DNA from: an uncultured Pseudomonadota bacterium
GTDB taxonomy: Bacteria > Pseudomonadota > Gammaproteobacteria > Steroidobacterales > Steroidobacteraceae
Length of the DNA stretch: 64,000 bases
NCBI GenBank assembly: GCA_903879335.1
Contig: CAIRLC010000018.1
Coordinates: 31,188-95,187 of the forward strand
Direction of reading: 5' to 3'
A program made the translations under genes and the position numbers. The notes below the pieces were generated by a model, which was given only the letters and a program-made list of their open reading frames with translations, ran no database searches and was not told where the DNA came from. How positions within the stretch are numbered: the first letter of the stretch is position 1; every line of letters starts with the position of its first letter. Of the stretch, positions 30,019 through 39,320 are shown piece by piece.

Positions 30019-31269
30019 GTGGTCTCACACCTTGACGGCCAGGCGGCGCTTGGGATTCTGGTCTTTATCGGACTCGCCATCCCATTCAGCACCGATTACC
30101 GGCGCATCCGTTGGTCACGCGTTGCGATGGCGGTTCTGTTGCAATTTGCGCTGTGTGGCGCCTTACTGCGCATCCCCATCATCATCCGCACACTCTCCGT
30201 CTTAAACACCGGGGTCGCTGCCGTGGGCGATGCGACCCGAGAAGGGACCTCCTTCGTTTTCGGTTACGTCGGTGGCGGCGCGCCGCCCTTCACGGTCACG
30301 GCGGGCACCAACACCTTCGTGCTCGGCTTTCAAACACTGGCGCTGATTATCGTCATTTCAGCGCTCTCAGCCGTGCTGTGGCAATGGCGGATTTTGCCGC
30401 TGCTGATCGGTGCAATTGCGGGCTTTTTTCGGCGCGCCCTAGGCACCGGTGGGCCTGCGGGTTTTGCCGTGAGCGCGAATGTTTTCTTAGGCCAGGTCGA
30501 GGCACCATTGGTCGTCAGACCCTACCTGGCCTCGATGTCGCGCTACGAACTCTTACTGCTGATGACGGCCGGCATGAGCATGATCGCAGGTAGCGTCATG
30601 GTCTTGTACGCCATCCTATTGGCGGGTCAGTTTCCGAATATGCCGGCGCATTTACTGACCAAATCGCTGATGTCGGTCCCCGCAGCGATCCTGTTCGCGC
30701 ACATCCTGGTGCCGGAAGACCCGGACACCAGACCCTTACCGTCGCCTAGACCCTATCTCGGCACGGTGGATGCCCTCACGCGCGGCACCTCCGACGGGCT
30801 CATGATCTGGCTGAACGTGATCGCCATGCTGCTGGTGTTGGTTGCGCTCGTCGCCCTCGTGAATCGGGGCCTTGGATCTCTCCCCGTGGTCGCCGGCATA
30901 CCCCTGTCTCTGGAACGTATTGCGGGCTGGGGCTTCACGCCCTTGGCCTGGCTCATGGGCATCGACTGGTCACAGGCGTCGATCACCGGCGAATATCTGG
31001 GGATCAAGACGGTGCTCAATGAATTCATCGCCTATCTCCGCTTGGCCGCGGCGCCGGTCGATGCGCTGGACCTGCGCACACGCCTGATCACGGTCTACGC
31101 GCTGTGCGGCTTTGCGAATTTCGCCAGCATGGGCATTCAGGTCACCGGGATCGCCGCCATGGCCCCCGAGCGCCGTGCTGATCTGGTCGAATTGGCGCCG
31201 CTCGCCTTATGGGCGGCTACACTGGCCTCGCTGATGACGGGCGCCGTCGTCGGTATAATCGGGGTCTGA
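30019..31269 (+). CDS. Concentrative nucleoside transporter (CNT/NupC family)
   Basis: Inner-membrane cation-coupled nucleoside symporter, about 416 aa from the GTG at 30019. Many membrane helices are visible. Family signatures are GTSFVFGYVGGG near residue 72, the VFLGQVEAPLVVRPYL motif, LLLMTAGMSMIAGSVM, and the C-terminal ITVYALCGFANFASMGIQVTG. The frame is open upstream into the M24 gene, but the GTG 1 nt past that stop avoids overlap and suggests translational coupling. Confidence 0.88.
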   Translation: MVSHLDGQAALGILVFIGLAIPFSTDYRRIRWSRVAMAVLLQFALCGALLRIPIIIRTLSVLNTGVAAVGDATREGTSFVFGYVGGGAPPFTVTAGTNTFVLGFQTLALIIVISALSAVLWQWRILPLLIGAIAGFFRRALGTGGPAGFAVSANVFLGQVEAPLVVRPYLASMSRYELLLLMTAGMSMIAGSVMVLYAILLAGQFPNMPAHLLTKSLMSVPAAILFAHILVPEDPDTRPLPSPRPYLGTVDALTRGTSDGLMIWLNVIAMLLVLVALVALVNRGLGSLPVVAGIPLSLERIAGWGFTPLAWLMGIDWSQASITGEYLGIKTVLNEFIAYLRLAAAPVDALDLRTRLITVYALCGFANFASMGIQVTGIAAMAPERRADLVELAPLALWAATLASLMTGAVVGIIGV

Positions 31270-31292
31270 ACGAATGACGGGATACAGAACTG

Positions 31293-31631
31293 ATGGAACT
31301 TGACCTCCAAAGCAGCGCCGGAACCTCCATCTTGGTGGTGAGTGGACGCGTCAGCGCCGAAATGGCTGCAACGCTCAAGGACCGTCTATACGCGGAACTG
31401 AGCGAACACCGTTATGCCCTCCTGCTTGATCTCTCACGGGTTGAATTCATGGGCAGTGCCGGTCTCGGGGCGCTCATTGCCGCCGTCAAGGAGGCCCGTT
31501 CACACGGTGGTGAACTCGTGATCGCTGCGCCATCCGGCGTCGTGCAGACCTTGTTGAACGTCTCGGGTCTACTCGACTTTGTCCGTCATGCCCACACCAT
31601 TGAGGCTGCAGCCGAGCTGTTGCAGGCATAA
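31293..31631 (+). CDS. STAS-domain anti-sigma factor antagonist-like protein
   Basis: A single STAS domain of 112 aa, like SpoIIAA/RsbV. It has the strand-helix start LDLQSSAGTSILVVSGRVS and the phosphorylation-site region LDLSRVEFMGSAGLGALIAA, whose Ser is the one phosphorylated in the family. No kinase or sigma factor gene is next to it, so its partner lies elsewhere. A bidirectional terminator follows. Confidence 0.88.
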   Translation: MELDLQSSAGTSILVVSGRVSAEMAATLKDRLYAELSEHRYALLLDLSRVEFMGSAGLGALIAAVKEARSHGGELVIAAPSGVVQTLLNVSGLLDFVRHAHTIEAAAELLQA

Positions 31632-31680
31632 CCTCGGCGCGTGCTTTGACGGCGCGATCAATCGCCGAGGCAGACGCCAA

Positions 31681-31713
31681 AAAAGAACGGGGCCCTAAGG
31701 CCCCGTTCTTTTT
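31681..31713. terminator. Bidirectional intrinsic terminator
   Basis: A 10-bp stem (GAACGGGGCC/GGCCCCGTTC, loop CTAA) is flanked by AAAA on the left and T5 on the right, so it works on both strands between the converging STAS and porin genes. Confidence 0.92.
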
Positions 31714-31733
31714 GATGCATCCTCAACGGACGA

Positions 31734-33224
31734 TCAATATTTGACGATGAAGTCGAGCTGCAAGCGCTTGTACGACTCATCATGCGGCGACTTGACCGGA
31801 TCGGCCGAGCCGTTGATGTTGAGGTTATTGAGGAAGTACGTCGCGTTCAAGGTCCAGTTCTTCTTCGGCGCATAGCCGATACGGAAGATGTGGCCCTTGG
31901 TGTTGGTCACGCCACCACCAAAGTCCGAATCCACGAACTGACCGAAGTACGCGTCGCGCTCAAGACGCTCATAGGCGTAGCCCGCTTCCCATGTGCCCTT
32001 GTCCGACGCCTTGCCGACCAAGAAACCACCGGTGTACGCGGTGTCCTGACCGTTGTCGGCGCCACTGTTGTGGGCGTAGTTGGCAAAGACCTGAACTGGC
32101 AGGTAGTCGAACAACTTCGAATTCAACTCGAGGCTGCCCTCGGTCGTCTGGAACTGGTACAGCAGGTTGCCGTTCGCGTCCACGCTGTTGCCGTTGGCCG
32201 CCGCGCCGATCTGCGCCACGGTCGCCGCCGAACCCTGTGAGATCCAGAACGGCTGATGGCCCTTGCAACCACCGCAATTGGTATACATCGCCGCAGCCGT
32301 CAAGGTCGTGATATCGCCCAAGTGGAAGCGGTAGCCGACCTGCGCACCATTGTAGTTCGCGCCGTTGCCCTGCTTGCTGAGCGCGCCAGTCTGCGCGCCG
32401 GTCACCGGGTTCACCGCTGCGGTGCCGATTTCCGACAACCAGAAACCAAATGCGCTGCCGAAGAAGTCGCCGTTCTTGTATCCGACGGACACGCCTTCCG
32501 GATTGATGTCGCCGTCGTTCAAGAGACTCTGACCCGGACGGAACCAAGGATACGGCTGGCGGCCAAGCACGACCGAGGTGCCGGCGAATGGCTTCCAGGT
32601 CGCGTAGTACTGATCAAGACCGATCGTACGGCGCGCCATGCCGGTGCCCGAGGCGCCGATCGTCTGGTTCGGCGAGCGCGGATCATCACCACCGGTCGCG
32701 AGGCGCAGATCAACCGACAACTGGTCATTGATCTTGGCGCCGAAGCCGAAGCGCGCACGGATACGGTCGCGAACCTGATCGGTCTTCACATCGCGTGAGA
32801 TGGACTCATTGCGATAGCGGAAGTCGCCGGTGATCTTGATCTTGCTGGCCCAGTCGGTTGCAGCCACTTTCGCCGCGGTCTTGGCAATCGCATCGCTCTG
32901 GTCGTCACGCGCCTTCTCGGCACCGGTAACGGCCTTCTCGAGCTTGTCGCCCTGCGTCTTCAACTGCGTGTTCTGCTCGGCGAGCTGGGCGTTTGAAGCC
33001 TGCAACTGCGCATTGGACTGCTGCAACTGGGCGTTCGCCGCTTCCAGCTTGTTCAAGCGATCCACCAGTGCCTGAACCTGATCGCGCACGGACTGAATCT
33101 CAGCCTGCTGTGCCTTGATCGATTCCTTTTCTTTAGCGCCGGCCGCATGGGCCGACATGGGCAAGGCGGCGCTCAAGGCCAGTACAACGGCCGTACGCAC
33201 CACGTAACGATTCAGTGTCTTCAT
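31734..33224 (-). CDS. Putative outer-membrane porin with N-terminal coiled coil
   Basis: A 496-aa protein with a signal peptide ending near SAHAAGAKE. A coiled-coil stretch (about residues 30-100, rich in Gln/Asn/Leu with repeats like LQQSNAQLQASNAQL) is followed by a beta-barrel of about 370 residues starting KIKITGDFRYRNESIS and ending in Tyr. Such coiled-coil porins trimerise, with the coil facing the periplasm. The start at 33224 has GGAGGG upstream. The substrate is unknown; nearby glycan hydrolases make sugars plausible, which is inference. Confidence 0.85.
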   Translation of the reverse strand: MKTLNRYVVRTAVVLALSAALPMSAHAAGAKEKESIKAQQAEIQSVRDQVQALVDRLNKLEAANAQLQQSNAQLQASNAQLAEQNTQLKTQGDKLEKAVTGAEKARDDQSDAIAKTAAKVAATDWASKIKITGDFRYRNESISRDVKTDQVRDRIRARFGFGAKINDQLSVDLRLATGGDDPRSPNQTIGASGTGMARRTIGLDQYYATWKPFAGTSVVLGRQPYPWFRPGQSLLNDGDINPEGVSVGYKNGDFFGSAFGFWLSEIGTAAVNPVTGAQTGALSKQGNGANYNGAQVGYRFHLGDITTLTAAAMYTNCGGCKGHQPFWISQGSAATVAQIGAAANGNSVDANGNLLYQFQTTEGSLELNSKLFDYLPVQVFANYAHNSGADNGQDTAYTGGFLVGKASDKGTWEAGYAYERLERDAYFGQFVDSDFGGGVTNTKGHIFRIGYAPKKNWTLNATYFLNNLNINGSADPVKSPHDESYKRLQLDFIVKY

Positions 33225-33712
33225 AATCAACGGCCCTCCAGAGCCAAGCTGCGTTCACCGCAGGCAAAATTCATAGGCAAAAGCCGGGTCCTTGAGGGAC
33301 CCAAGCCATCACATGGCGCGCAGTGTGCGACAGCAATGTTTCAATCTAATGACAGCCTAGAAGCCCAATAGAGGTCAGGGACCGATGCAGGGCAGCACTC
33401 GACAGGGGGATCCGAATGTCACGGACTTGGGTCACATATTTTATAAATATCAGAGAGTTAGTCCACTGGCGACCACGACAGGCGTCGGCGAAGGACGCAG
33501 CAACGCTGGCGAAAATTCGAAAAAGTGAAACATCTGATACTGCCCTGTCACAAATATGACACTCGTGATAACGCATGGGTATTGACGATTTGCGTTGCGA
33601 GGGGATTGCGCCCGACCGGTCCCTACACGGGATGTCTCTTGTCGGCCGGTGTGTGGGCGCATAGAGTCGACGGCGCTTGGCGTGTGCCAGTGGGATGTAT
33701 GCGGGGGTTGCC
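33225..33712. other. 488-bp divergent intergenic region
   Basis: Lies between the start of the porin (minus) and of the glycosidase (plus), so it must hold both promoters. I see no convincing promoter pair, repeat or gene; the open frames over it have atypical composition and no family features. Confidence 0.5.
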
Positions 33713-35671
33713 ATGACATCAGCGTTTCGTGTCCTGTACGCGATCGGCGTGCTCGTCTGCTCGGTCAGCACGGCCTACTCGCATTCCGTGACCGTGATCC
33801 ATCCGCAACCTGACGATGTGATCGCCACGGGCAACGAATGGTTGGCGCTCCCGGAGATTCGCGCGTCGGACGCCACCCTGCTGAGCTTCAATGTGCTCTC
33901 CGCTCGAGACCGCGGCTTACTCGAAGTGCGGGGCGATGCGGGCCGCCCGGCCGTTGAACCCCACTTTGCCGTCGACGGACAGGCCATCGCATTGCACGCC
34001 CCCACGTGGCAGCTTCGTGCCCATTGGATACCTGAAGCCTCAGAGACCATCGACGGCATCGTCTACACCGTCACCTACTGCGCGCCGATCGGCTATCGCG
34101 CGGCGTTCATTCGCCTCAGCGCCGTGAACCAGCGCGCCACGGCTGCCCGCCTCACATTTGGGGTCCGCTCCTCGTTCGGTGCCTTACGGCGGATCAGCTA
34201 TCAGCCCGTGACGCTCAAAGGCGAGCGCCGGGTCGGCCCCGCGCCGTGGGTCACGCCCGGCGAGGCATTTAGTTTCGTCACCGACGACACGCGTTTCAGT
34301 TGGGCGCTGATCCATCCGGGCTCGGTGGGTACCACGGTGCTGCCGCCTGCGGTGGTCGCCCCTGAGAGCGACGCCACGCAAACGCAGACAGTGGCACCCG
34401 GTGCACAGGCCGAGGCTCTTTTCGTACTCTCGGTGGGTACCGAAGAGTTCAGTGCCGCGCACGCGGGTCGGGCGCTGCGGGAAGCACTCGATCGATCCGG
34501 TAGCGAGGCGCTGCTCGCCCGCACCGCCGACTGGTGTGCCGCTCGCAGTCGCCGTACCGGACGAGATGACCTGGATGCGCTCATGAACCGCAACCTGTTG
34601 TTCACCCGCCTGTATGCGTGGGGACGAACGTTGGACAGCGAGCAGTTGGTCGGCGTGACCTCCCGCAGTCCGCGGTATTACGTCTCGGCGGCGTATTGGG
34701 ATCGCGACGCGATGCTCTGGAGTTTTCCCGGACTCTTAGACGCTGACCCCGCCTTTGCTCGCGAAGCCTTGACCTACGCCCTCACCGTTCAACGACGCAA
34801 TACAGGCACACACAGTCGCTTTATCGATGGCACCGTGCTTGAGGACGGCTTTCAACTCGACCAGGCCGTCGCGCCGCTGATCGCCGTGACTCGCTATGTG
34901 ACAGCCATCGGCGATAAAGCCTTTGCCACCGAGCAGCTCGGCGCAATCCGCGAACTCGAAGCGCGTCTCGCTGAACGGCGCGATCCCAAGACCGGTCTAT
35001 ATGAGTCCATGCAGGATGCGCAGGATGAATACCAAAAGCTGCCGTTCATCACCTACGACAATGTGTTGGTATGGCGTGCGTTAACCGATCTAGGGGCGCT
35101 TTACCATGATCTTGGGGACGTGAAGGCCGCAGCACGCCTATTGCTGCAAGCCAAGCAGTTGCGCAGCGCCATCTTGAACAACTCGCTGACAGGCCCTCCG
35201 GCAGCGCGGCGCTTCGCCTCGGCCACGGATGGGGTCACCGTGGAGGAAACCGACATACCGCCTGGCTCATTGATGACGCTGCCAGGCCTCGGCTTTCTGC
35301 CAGAGACCGATTCTCGTTTTATGAATACCTACGATTGGCTGCACTCCAGCGCCTATCCGTATTCCTATTCAGACAAAGCGTACGGCCTACCGGGGAGCTA
35401 TCGGCTCGATTTCACACCCGTGTGGACTTTAGACGCGGAACTCGGCCTCAACCGTGGCCGCGCCCATGCGCTCGATATTCTGCTGACTGCCCGCTGGGAC
35501 AATGGCCTTGCCACCGAAGGCGTCGATCCCGCCACGGCACAAGCGCATCCCAAGGCTGGGCGGGCCTTTGCGACTGCCGCCGGCCAACTCGGTCATGCAA
35601 TCTGTCAGAATTTCTGCATCGACGGGGCGCACGCCGCGACCACTGCGATCCGGACGAGCGCCCGGCCTTAA
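33713..35671 (+). CDS. Exported six-hairpin glycosidase-like protein
   Basis: A 652-aa protein with a signal peptide (MTSAFRVLYAIGVLVCSVST). An N-terminal beta-sandwich of about 230 residues precedes an (alpha/alpha)6-type domain with YYVSAAYWDRDAMLWSFPGLL, GTVLEDGFQLDQAVAPL and NTYDWLHSSAYPYSYSDKAYGLPG. The layout recalls glycogen-debranching, glucoamylase and GH63-like enzymes; acidic residues in WDRDAM and EDGFQLDQ are candidate catalytic sites. The ATG at 33713 is preceded by a GGGGG ribosome site. I cannot name the substrate; an alpha-glucan would fit the pullulanase 5 kb away. Confidence 0.65.
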   Translation: MTSAFRVLYAIGVLVCSVSTAYSHSVTVIHPQPDDVIATGNEWLALPEIRASDATLLSFNVLSARDRGLLEVRGDAGRPAVEPHFAVDGQAIALHAPTWQLRAHWIPEASETIDGIVYTVTYCAPIGYRAAFIRLSAVNQRATAARLTFGVRSSFGALRRISYQPVTLKGERRVGPAPWVTPGEAFSFVTDDTRFSWALIHPGSVGTTVLPPAVVAPESDATQTQTVAPGAQAEALFVLSVGTEEFSAAHAGRALREALDRSGSEALLARTADWCAARSRRTGRDDLDALMNRNLLFTRLYAWGRTLDSEQLVGVTSRSPRYYVSAAYWDRDAMLWSFPGLLDADPAFAREALTYALTVQRRNTGTHSRFIDGTVLEDGFQLDQAVAPLIAVTRYVTAIGDKAFATEQLGAIRELEARLAERRDPKTGLYESMQDAQDEYQKLPFITYDNVLVWRALTDLGALYHDLGDVKAAARLLLQAKQLRSAILNNSLTGPPAARRFASATDGVTVEETDIPPGSLMTLPGLGFLPETDSRFMNTYDWLHSSAYPYSYSDKAYGLPGSYRLDFTPVWTLDAELGLNRGRAHALDILLTARWDNGLATEGVDPATAQAHPKAGRAFATAAGQLGHAICQNFCIDGAHAATTAIRTSARP

Positions 35672-35765
35672 GCGCGGGCCATGGTCTATCGCACCGACCG
35701 CAACGCAGAGTTTTGGCTCTGGCGAGCGCACACCCGATCCGGCCGGCGTCATCACGCGCTCGCGC

Positions 35766-36830
35766 TCAGGCACTGATCGCAGCCACCTCACTCGTGGTCG
35801 ACATCGCGGCTGAGCGGCCGGCGAATACGGCCTGAAGTTCAGCGGCGATCGCAAGCGCAATGCCCTCCGGCGTCGGCGCACCCAGATCAAGGCCGACCGG
35901 CCCACGCAAGCGCGACCGCAAGCCTTCGGCCGCGCTACCAATCATGGCGAGCAGTCGTTCTCTTCGCGCCCGTGGACCCAACAAGCCGATGTAGCCGATC
36001 GAACTGCTGCCAAGCACGGCTAAGTAGCTCGCGTCCGATTCCAGATGATGACTCATCACGACAGCCGCATCAAACCGCGTGAGCGGTAGACGGTCCGCAA
36101 GGGCACTGGCCGCGCCCAGACTGCGGCGCGCAGCGCCCCAATCACCGTTATCGAGGTACACCGGCCGATGATCGGTGACCGTGGTAATAAACCCAAGACC
36201 CTCTAGTAAGCGAACTAAGGGAATTGCATCGGGACCTGCCCCGCAGATCAAGACGTGCGGCGGCGGCGCCAAATATTCGACCCAAGCCTGCCGCTCGGCA
36301 TCCAAGGATACCGTCGCACTGCGACCCTGCTCGAGCACGGACTGCACTGCTGCGCTCATGGCGGCGTCAGTTCCGCCGTTGCAGTAAGTCCCGTAAGCAC
36401 TCGCGGGGCCCCGGTGTACTACGACGATGGCCGCACTCTCCCCCTCGCCGACCCGCCTCACCACCGCGATCAGTTCCGCCAAGAGTCGCGATCCCGGCTC
36501 AACCCGCTCCAGCACGACCCGCATGGCGCCTTCACAGCCGGCGCCAATGCCATAGATCAGATCGTCGGTGGTTCGCATGTCGTATTGCGCAATGGCCGGC
36601 ACGCCCGTCGCCAATACAGCGTGGGCATGCTCAGCGAGATCTCGCTCGAGGCAACCGCCGGACAACAACCCCGTCATCCGTCCATTCGCCTCGATCAACA
36701 TGCGCGCGCCGGCCTTACGGTAGGTCGAGCCTTCCGTTGAGACGATGGTGGCGAGGACAGCGGCCTCTGACAACGCGACCAGGCGTGCAGTCAGCAGTTC
36801 AATGCTGGTATCGAGACGGCGAGATATCAT
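35766..36830 (-). CDS. XdhC/CoxI-family molybdenum-cofactor maturation protein
   Basis: XdhC-family proteins carry or sulfurate molybdenum cofactor for xanthine-dehydrogenase-like enzymes. It is 354 aa: an N-terminal XdhC domain (ATIVSTEGSTYRKAGARMLI, LSGGCLERDLAEHA, YGIGAGCEGAMRVVLE) and a C-terminal Rossmann domain (VLICGAGPDAIPLVRLLEGLG). The usual G-x-G-C-G-G reads GAGCEG here. The ATG at 36830 has AGGA upstream. It is divergent from the rcoM-like gene and likely serves the neighbouring CO dehydrogenase. A second XdhC-family gene sits in the cox operon. Confidence 0.88.
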   Translation of the reverse strand: MISRRLDTSIELLTARLVALSEAAVLATIVSTEGSTYRKAGARMLIEANGRMTGLLSGGCLERDLAEHAHAVLATGVPAIAQYDMRTTDDLIYGIGAGCEGAMRVVLERVEPGSRLLAELIAVVRRVGEGESAAIVVVHRGPASAYGTYCNGGTDAAMSAAVQSVLEQGRSATVSLDAERQAWVEYLAPPPHVLICGAGPDAIPLVRLLEGLGFITTVTDHRPVYLDNGDWGAARRSLGAASALADRLPLTRFDAAVVMSHHLESDASYLAVLGSSSIGYIGLLGPRARRERLLAMIGSAAEGLRSRLRGPVGLDLGAPTPEGIALAIAAELQAVFAGRSAAMSTTSEVAAISA

Positions 36831-36994
36831 TCGGCGGGTCCTATACGGCAATCTTGGGTGGTAGTGTAACGGTCACGGAGCCGAGGATGGCAAAGCCAGC
36901 CCCATGAGCGGGCTCCTTATGAGGTATAGCTGTCCTGTACGGTCGGTCTTGAGGGGGCATCGAGAGTGGTGAATGTGGATCGAGTGAACGATCA

Positions 36995-37753
36995 ATGATG
37001 GCTTTAGACCTGACGACCTCGCGGGGTCTCGAACTCCTCGAAACACTGCCTGCGGGCATCGTCACGCTGAATGCAGAGCGCGAGGTCATTGCGATGAATG
37101 ACCATGCTCGCCGCGTCTTACCCGTCGACACGAAAAAGCCCTTTGGGCAATTCGTGTCGAGTTTCCACCGCTCCCGCGCCCGGAGCAAAGTCGAATCGTT
37201 GTTTGATGAAACATCGAGCTGCCCGCTCTCCAGCCAGGCAGCGCTCACGATGATGATTGACATCCCTGACCGCGTATTGCTGATCAAGCTGTCACAGCTG
37301 TCGAATGAGGCGGGACGCCCGGCGGGTTTTGCGCTGGTGTTTTTTGATGTGACGGCGCTTGTCACTGAGCAACAGTCCGATGGGGCCACCACGCGCACAT
37401 CGGAGTGGCTGCTGACGCAAATCCCGACGCGGGTCGATCGAAACGTGCGCTTTGTGCCGGTGTCTTCCGTCACGTGCCTAGAGTCAAACGCACATTCAAC
37501 GCGCATCTATACGCTGGATCGCACCCTCGCCTGCAGCCTTGCCATCAGCGATCTCGAGAAAAAGCTGGATCCGACCCAGTTTGTGCGGGTGCACCGCCGC
37601 TTCATCGTGAACTTGCGCGAGGTCTCCGGGCTTTCGCGGGTCGGTGCCAAGACGCATGTGATCTTGAACGGCGACGGTGCTCCGGAAGTGCCGGTGTCGC
37701 GGGAAAGTTTGGCGCAGCTGAAACGGGCCCTCGGGATTCGCGGTCGCGACTGA
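36995..37753 (+). CDS. rcoM: PAS-LytTR CO-sensing transcription regulator, RcoM-like
   Basis: A 252-aa regulator with an N-terminal PAS domain (about 10-120) and a C-terminal LytTR DNA-binding domain (about 145-250; FVRVHRRFIVNLREV). Burkholderia RcoM is a single-chain heme CO sensor ligated by His74, Cys94 (oxidised) and Met104 (reduced). Here His58 in SSFHRSRA, Cys76 in TSSCPLSS and Met86/Met87 in LTMMIDIPDRVLLIK keep nearly the same spacing, and the MMIxIPDR stretch matches. It lies just upstream of coxM and divergent from xdhC. I infer that it switches on the cox genes when CO is bound; heme binding is not shown. The start may be either of two adjacent ATGs. Confidence 0.85.
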   Translation: MMALDLTTSRGLELLETLPAGIVTLNAEREVIAMNDHARRVLPVDTKKPFGQFVSSFHRSRARSKVESLFDETSSCPLSSQAALTMMIDIPDRVLLIKLSQLSNEAGRPAGFALVFFDVTALVTEQQSDGATTRTSEWLLTQIPTRVDRNVRFVPVSSVTCLESNAHSTRIYTLDRTLACSLAISDLEKKLDPTQFVRVHRRFIVNLREVSGLSRVGAKTHVILNGDGAPEVPVSRESLAQLKRALGIRGRD

Positions 37754-37806
37754 TATTCGCGCGCCGGACAGTCGGCATTCTTGCTGCACCGCGCCATTTG
37801 CGACAC

Positions 37807-37853
37807 TTCGTGTTCTATTTTACGCAGTTCGTGCGCCCAAAACCTATTTCGTA
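37807..37853 (+). promoter_or_regulatory. Three direct repeats, candidate RcoM operator before coxM
   Basis: TTCGTG (37807-37812), TTCGTG (37828-37833) and TTCGTA (37848-37853) lie on the same face of the helix at 21- and 20-bp steps, the period typical of LytTR binding sites. The set is 54 nt past the rcoM stop and 81 nt before coxM. Confidence 0.6.
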
Positions 37854-37934
37854 CAGGTTTTGTTGAGTTAAATCTCGGGATGAGCCTAGACTGCGTCTCC
37901 CTTCGGATGCCAGTGCCCGAATTAAGAGGTGCCC

Positions 37935-38798
37935 ATGATTCCACCGAAATTCGATTACCACGCGCCAAAATCGGTTGCCGAGGCCGTCGCGCTGCTTGAA
38001 CAGCTAGGCTCTGAAGCCAAGCTTCTTGCCGGCGGACACAGCCTTCTGCCGATGATGAAACTCCGTTTTGCGCAACCGGAACACTTGATCGATCTCAACC
38101 GCATTCCCGAATTGCGCGGGATCTGCCTGGATGGCGATACCGTCGTCATCGGCGCGATGACGGTTGAGAACGAACTCATTGCCTCGGAGGTGCTCCGCGA
38201 GCGTGTTCCGCTGCTCGGGGAGGCGGCTCGCCTGATCGCCGATCCGCAGGTGCGTAACCGCGGCACCATTGGCGGCGATATCGCCCACGGCGATCCGGGT
38301 AACGATCACCCCGCGTTGTCCCTGGTCTGTGATGCGCAATTCGTACTGCAAGGCCCCAACGGCCGTCGCACCGTAGACGCCCACGGCTTCTTTCTCGGCA
38401 CCTACATGACCCAACTCGAAGAGAGTGAAGTCATGGTAGCGATTCGCATTCCCTCCTTCGCCACGCACAGTGGCTGGGCGTACGAGAAGCTCAAGCGTAA
38501 GACCGGTGACTGGGCAACCGCAGGGTGCGCAGTCGTCCTGCGCCGCAGCGGCGATGTGGTCTCCCACATCCGCATCGGTCTGACCAACGTCGCGCCGACT
38601 GCACTGCGCGCTGAGGCGGCGGAGCAAGCGCTGCTCGGTCAGCCTTTTACCGACGAGAACATCGCGCGCGCCGTCGCTGCAGCCATCGCCATCACGGATC
38701 CCGCCGACGACTTACGCGGCGATCCGGAATACAAGACCGCCATGGCCGGCGTCATGGTCAAGCGCGCCCTCAACACCGCTTGGGCGCGCAGCGCCTAA
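37935..38798 (+). CDS. coxM: Aerobic CO dehydrogenase medium (FAD) subunit
   Basis: FAD-binding subunit that takes electrons from the CoxS iron-sulfur clusters and hands them to quinone or another acceptor. It is 287 aa with both FAD motifs, AGGHSLLPMMKLR near residue 34 and TIGGDIAHGDPGNDHPA near residue 110, and the CODH FAD C-terminal domain. The ATG at 37935 has AGAGG 5-6 nt upstream; the GTG two codons earlier is unlikely. First gene of the cox operon. Confidence 0.94.
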   Translation: MIPPKFDYHAPKSVAEAVALLEQLGSEAKLLAGGHSLLPMMKLRFAQPEHLIDLNRIPELRGICLDGDTVVIGAMTVENELIASEVLRERVPLLGEAARLIADPQVRNRGTIGGDIAHGDPGNDHPALSLVCDAQFVLQGPNGRRTVDAHGFFLGTYMTQLEESEVMVAIRIPSFATHSGWAYEKLKRKTGDWATAGCAVVLRRSGDVVSHIRIGLTNVAPTALRAEAAEQALLGQPFTDENIARAVAAAIAITDPADDLRGDPEYKTAMAGVMVKRALNTAWARSA

Positions 38799-38816
38799 CC
38801 CCCGGGAGATAACCTC

Positions 38817-39302
38817 ATGGCGAAAAAACTGATCTCTGTCACCGTGAACGGCAAGCTCGAAGAACGAGCGGTCGAGCCGCGAACGCTGCTCATTCATTTC
38901 CTGCGCGAAGAACTCAATCTAACGGGCGCGCACATCGGCTGTGAGACGAGCCACTGCGGCGCGTGCACCGTCGACGTCGACGGCGTGTCCGTCAAGAGCT
39001 GCACGCATCTGGCCGTGCAGTGTGACGGCGCACACGTCACCACCGTCGAAGGCCTCGCCAATAAGGGCGTGCTGCATGCGGTGCAGGAAGGCTTCTACAA
39101 GGAGCACGGTTTGCAGTGCGGCTTCTGCACGCCCGGCATGCTGATGCGCGCGTCCAACTTCTTAAAAGAAAACCCCAATCCGTCGGAAGATGAAATCCGC
39201 ATGGGCATGAGTGGAAATCTCTGTCGCTGCACCGGCTATCAGAACATCGTCAAAGCTGTTCAGTACGCTGCCCGAAAACTCCAAGAGGCCCCTGCGGCCT
39301 AA
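38817..39302 (+). CDS. coxS: Aerobic CO dehydrogenase small (2x[2Fe-2S]) subunit
   Basis: Electron-transfer subunit with two [2Fe-2S] clusters. It is 161 aa: plant-ferredoxin-like cluster ligands in [16 protein letters not shown] plus VKSC, and the second helical-domain cluster in CGFCTPGM and [11 protein letters not shown]. An AGATAACCTC leader with GGGAG precedes the ATG. It lies 18 nt after coxM and 18 nt before coxL, the standard M-S-L order. Confidence 0.95.
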   Translation: MAKKLISVTVNGKLEERAVEPRTLLIHFLREELNLTGAHIGCETSHCGACTVDVDGVSVKSCTHLAVQCDGAHVTTVEGLANKGVLHAVQEGFYKEHGLQCGFCTPGMLMRASNFLKENPNPSEDEIRMGMSGNLCRCTGYQNIVKAVQYAARKLQEAPAA

Positions 39303-39320
39303 AACCCGGAGACGAGAAAC

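Noticed and set aside
33346..33771. 141-codon minus frame between porin and glycosidase
   Set aside because: No domain and it overlaps the signal peptide of the glycosidase gene; the region is better read as divergent promoters.
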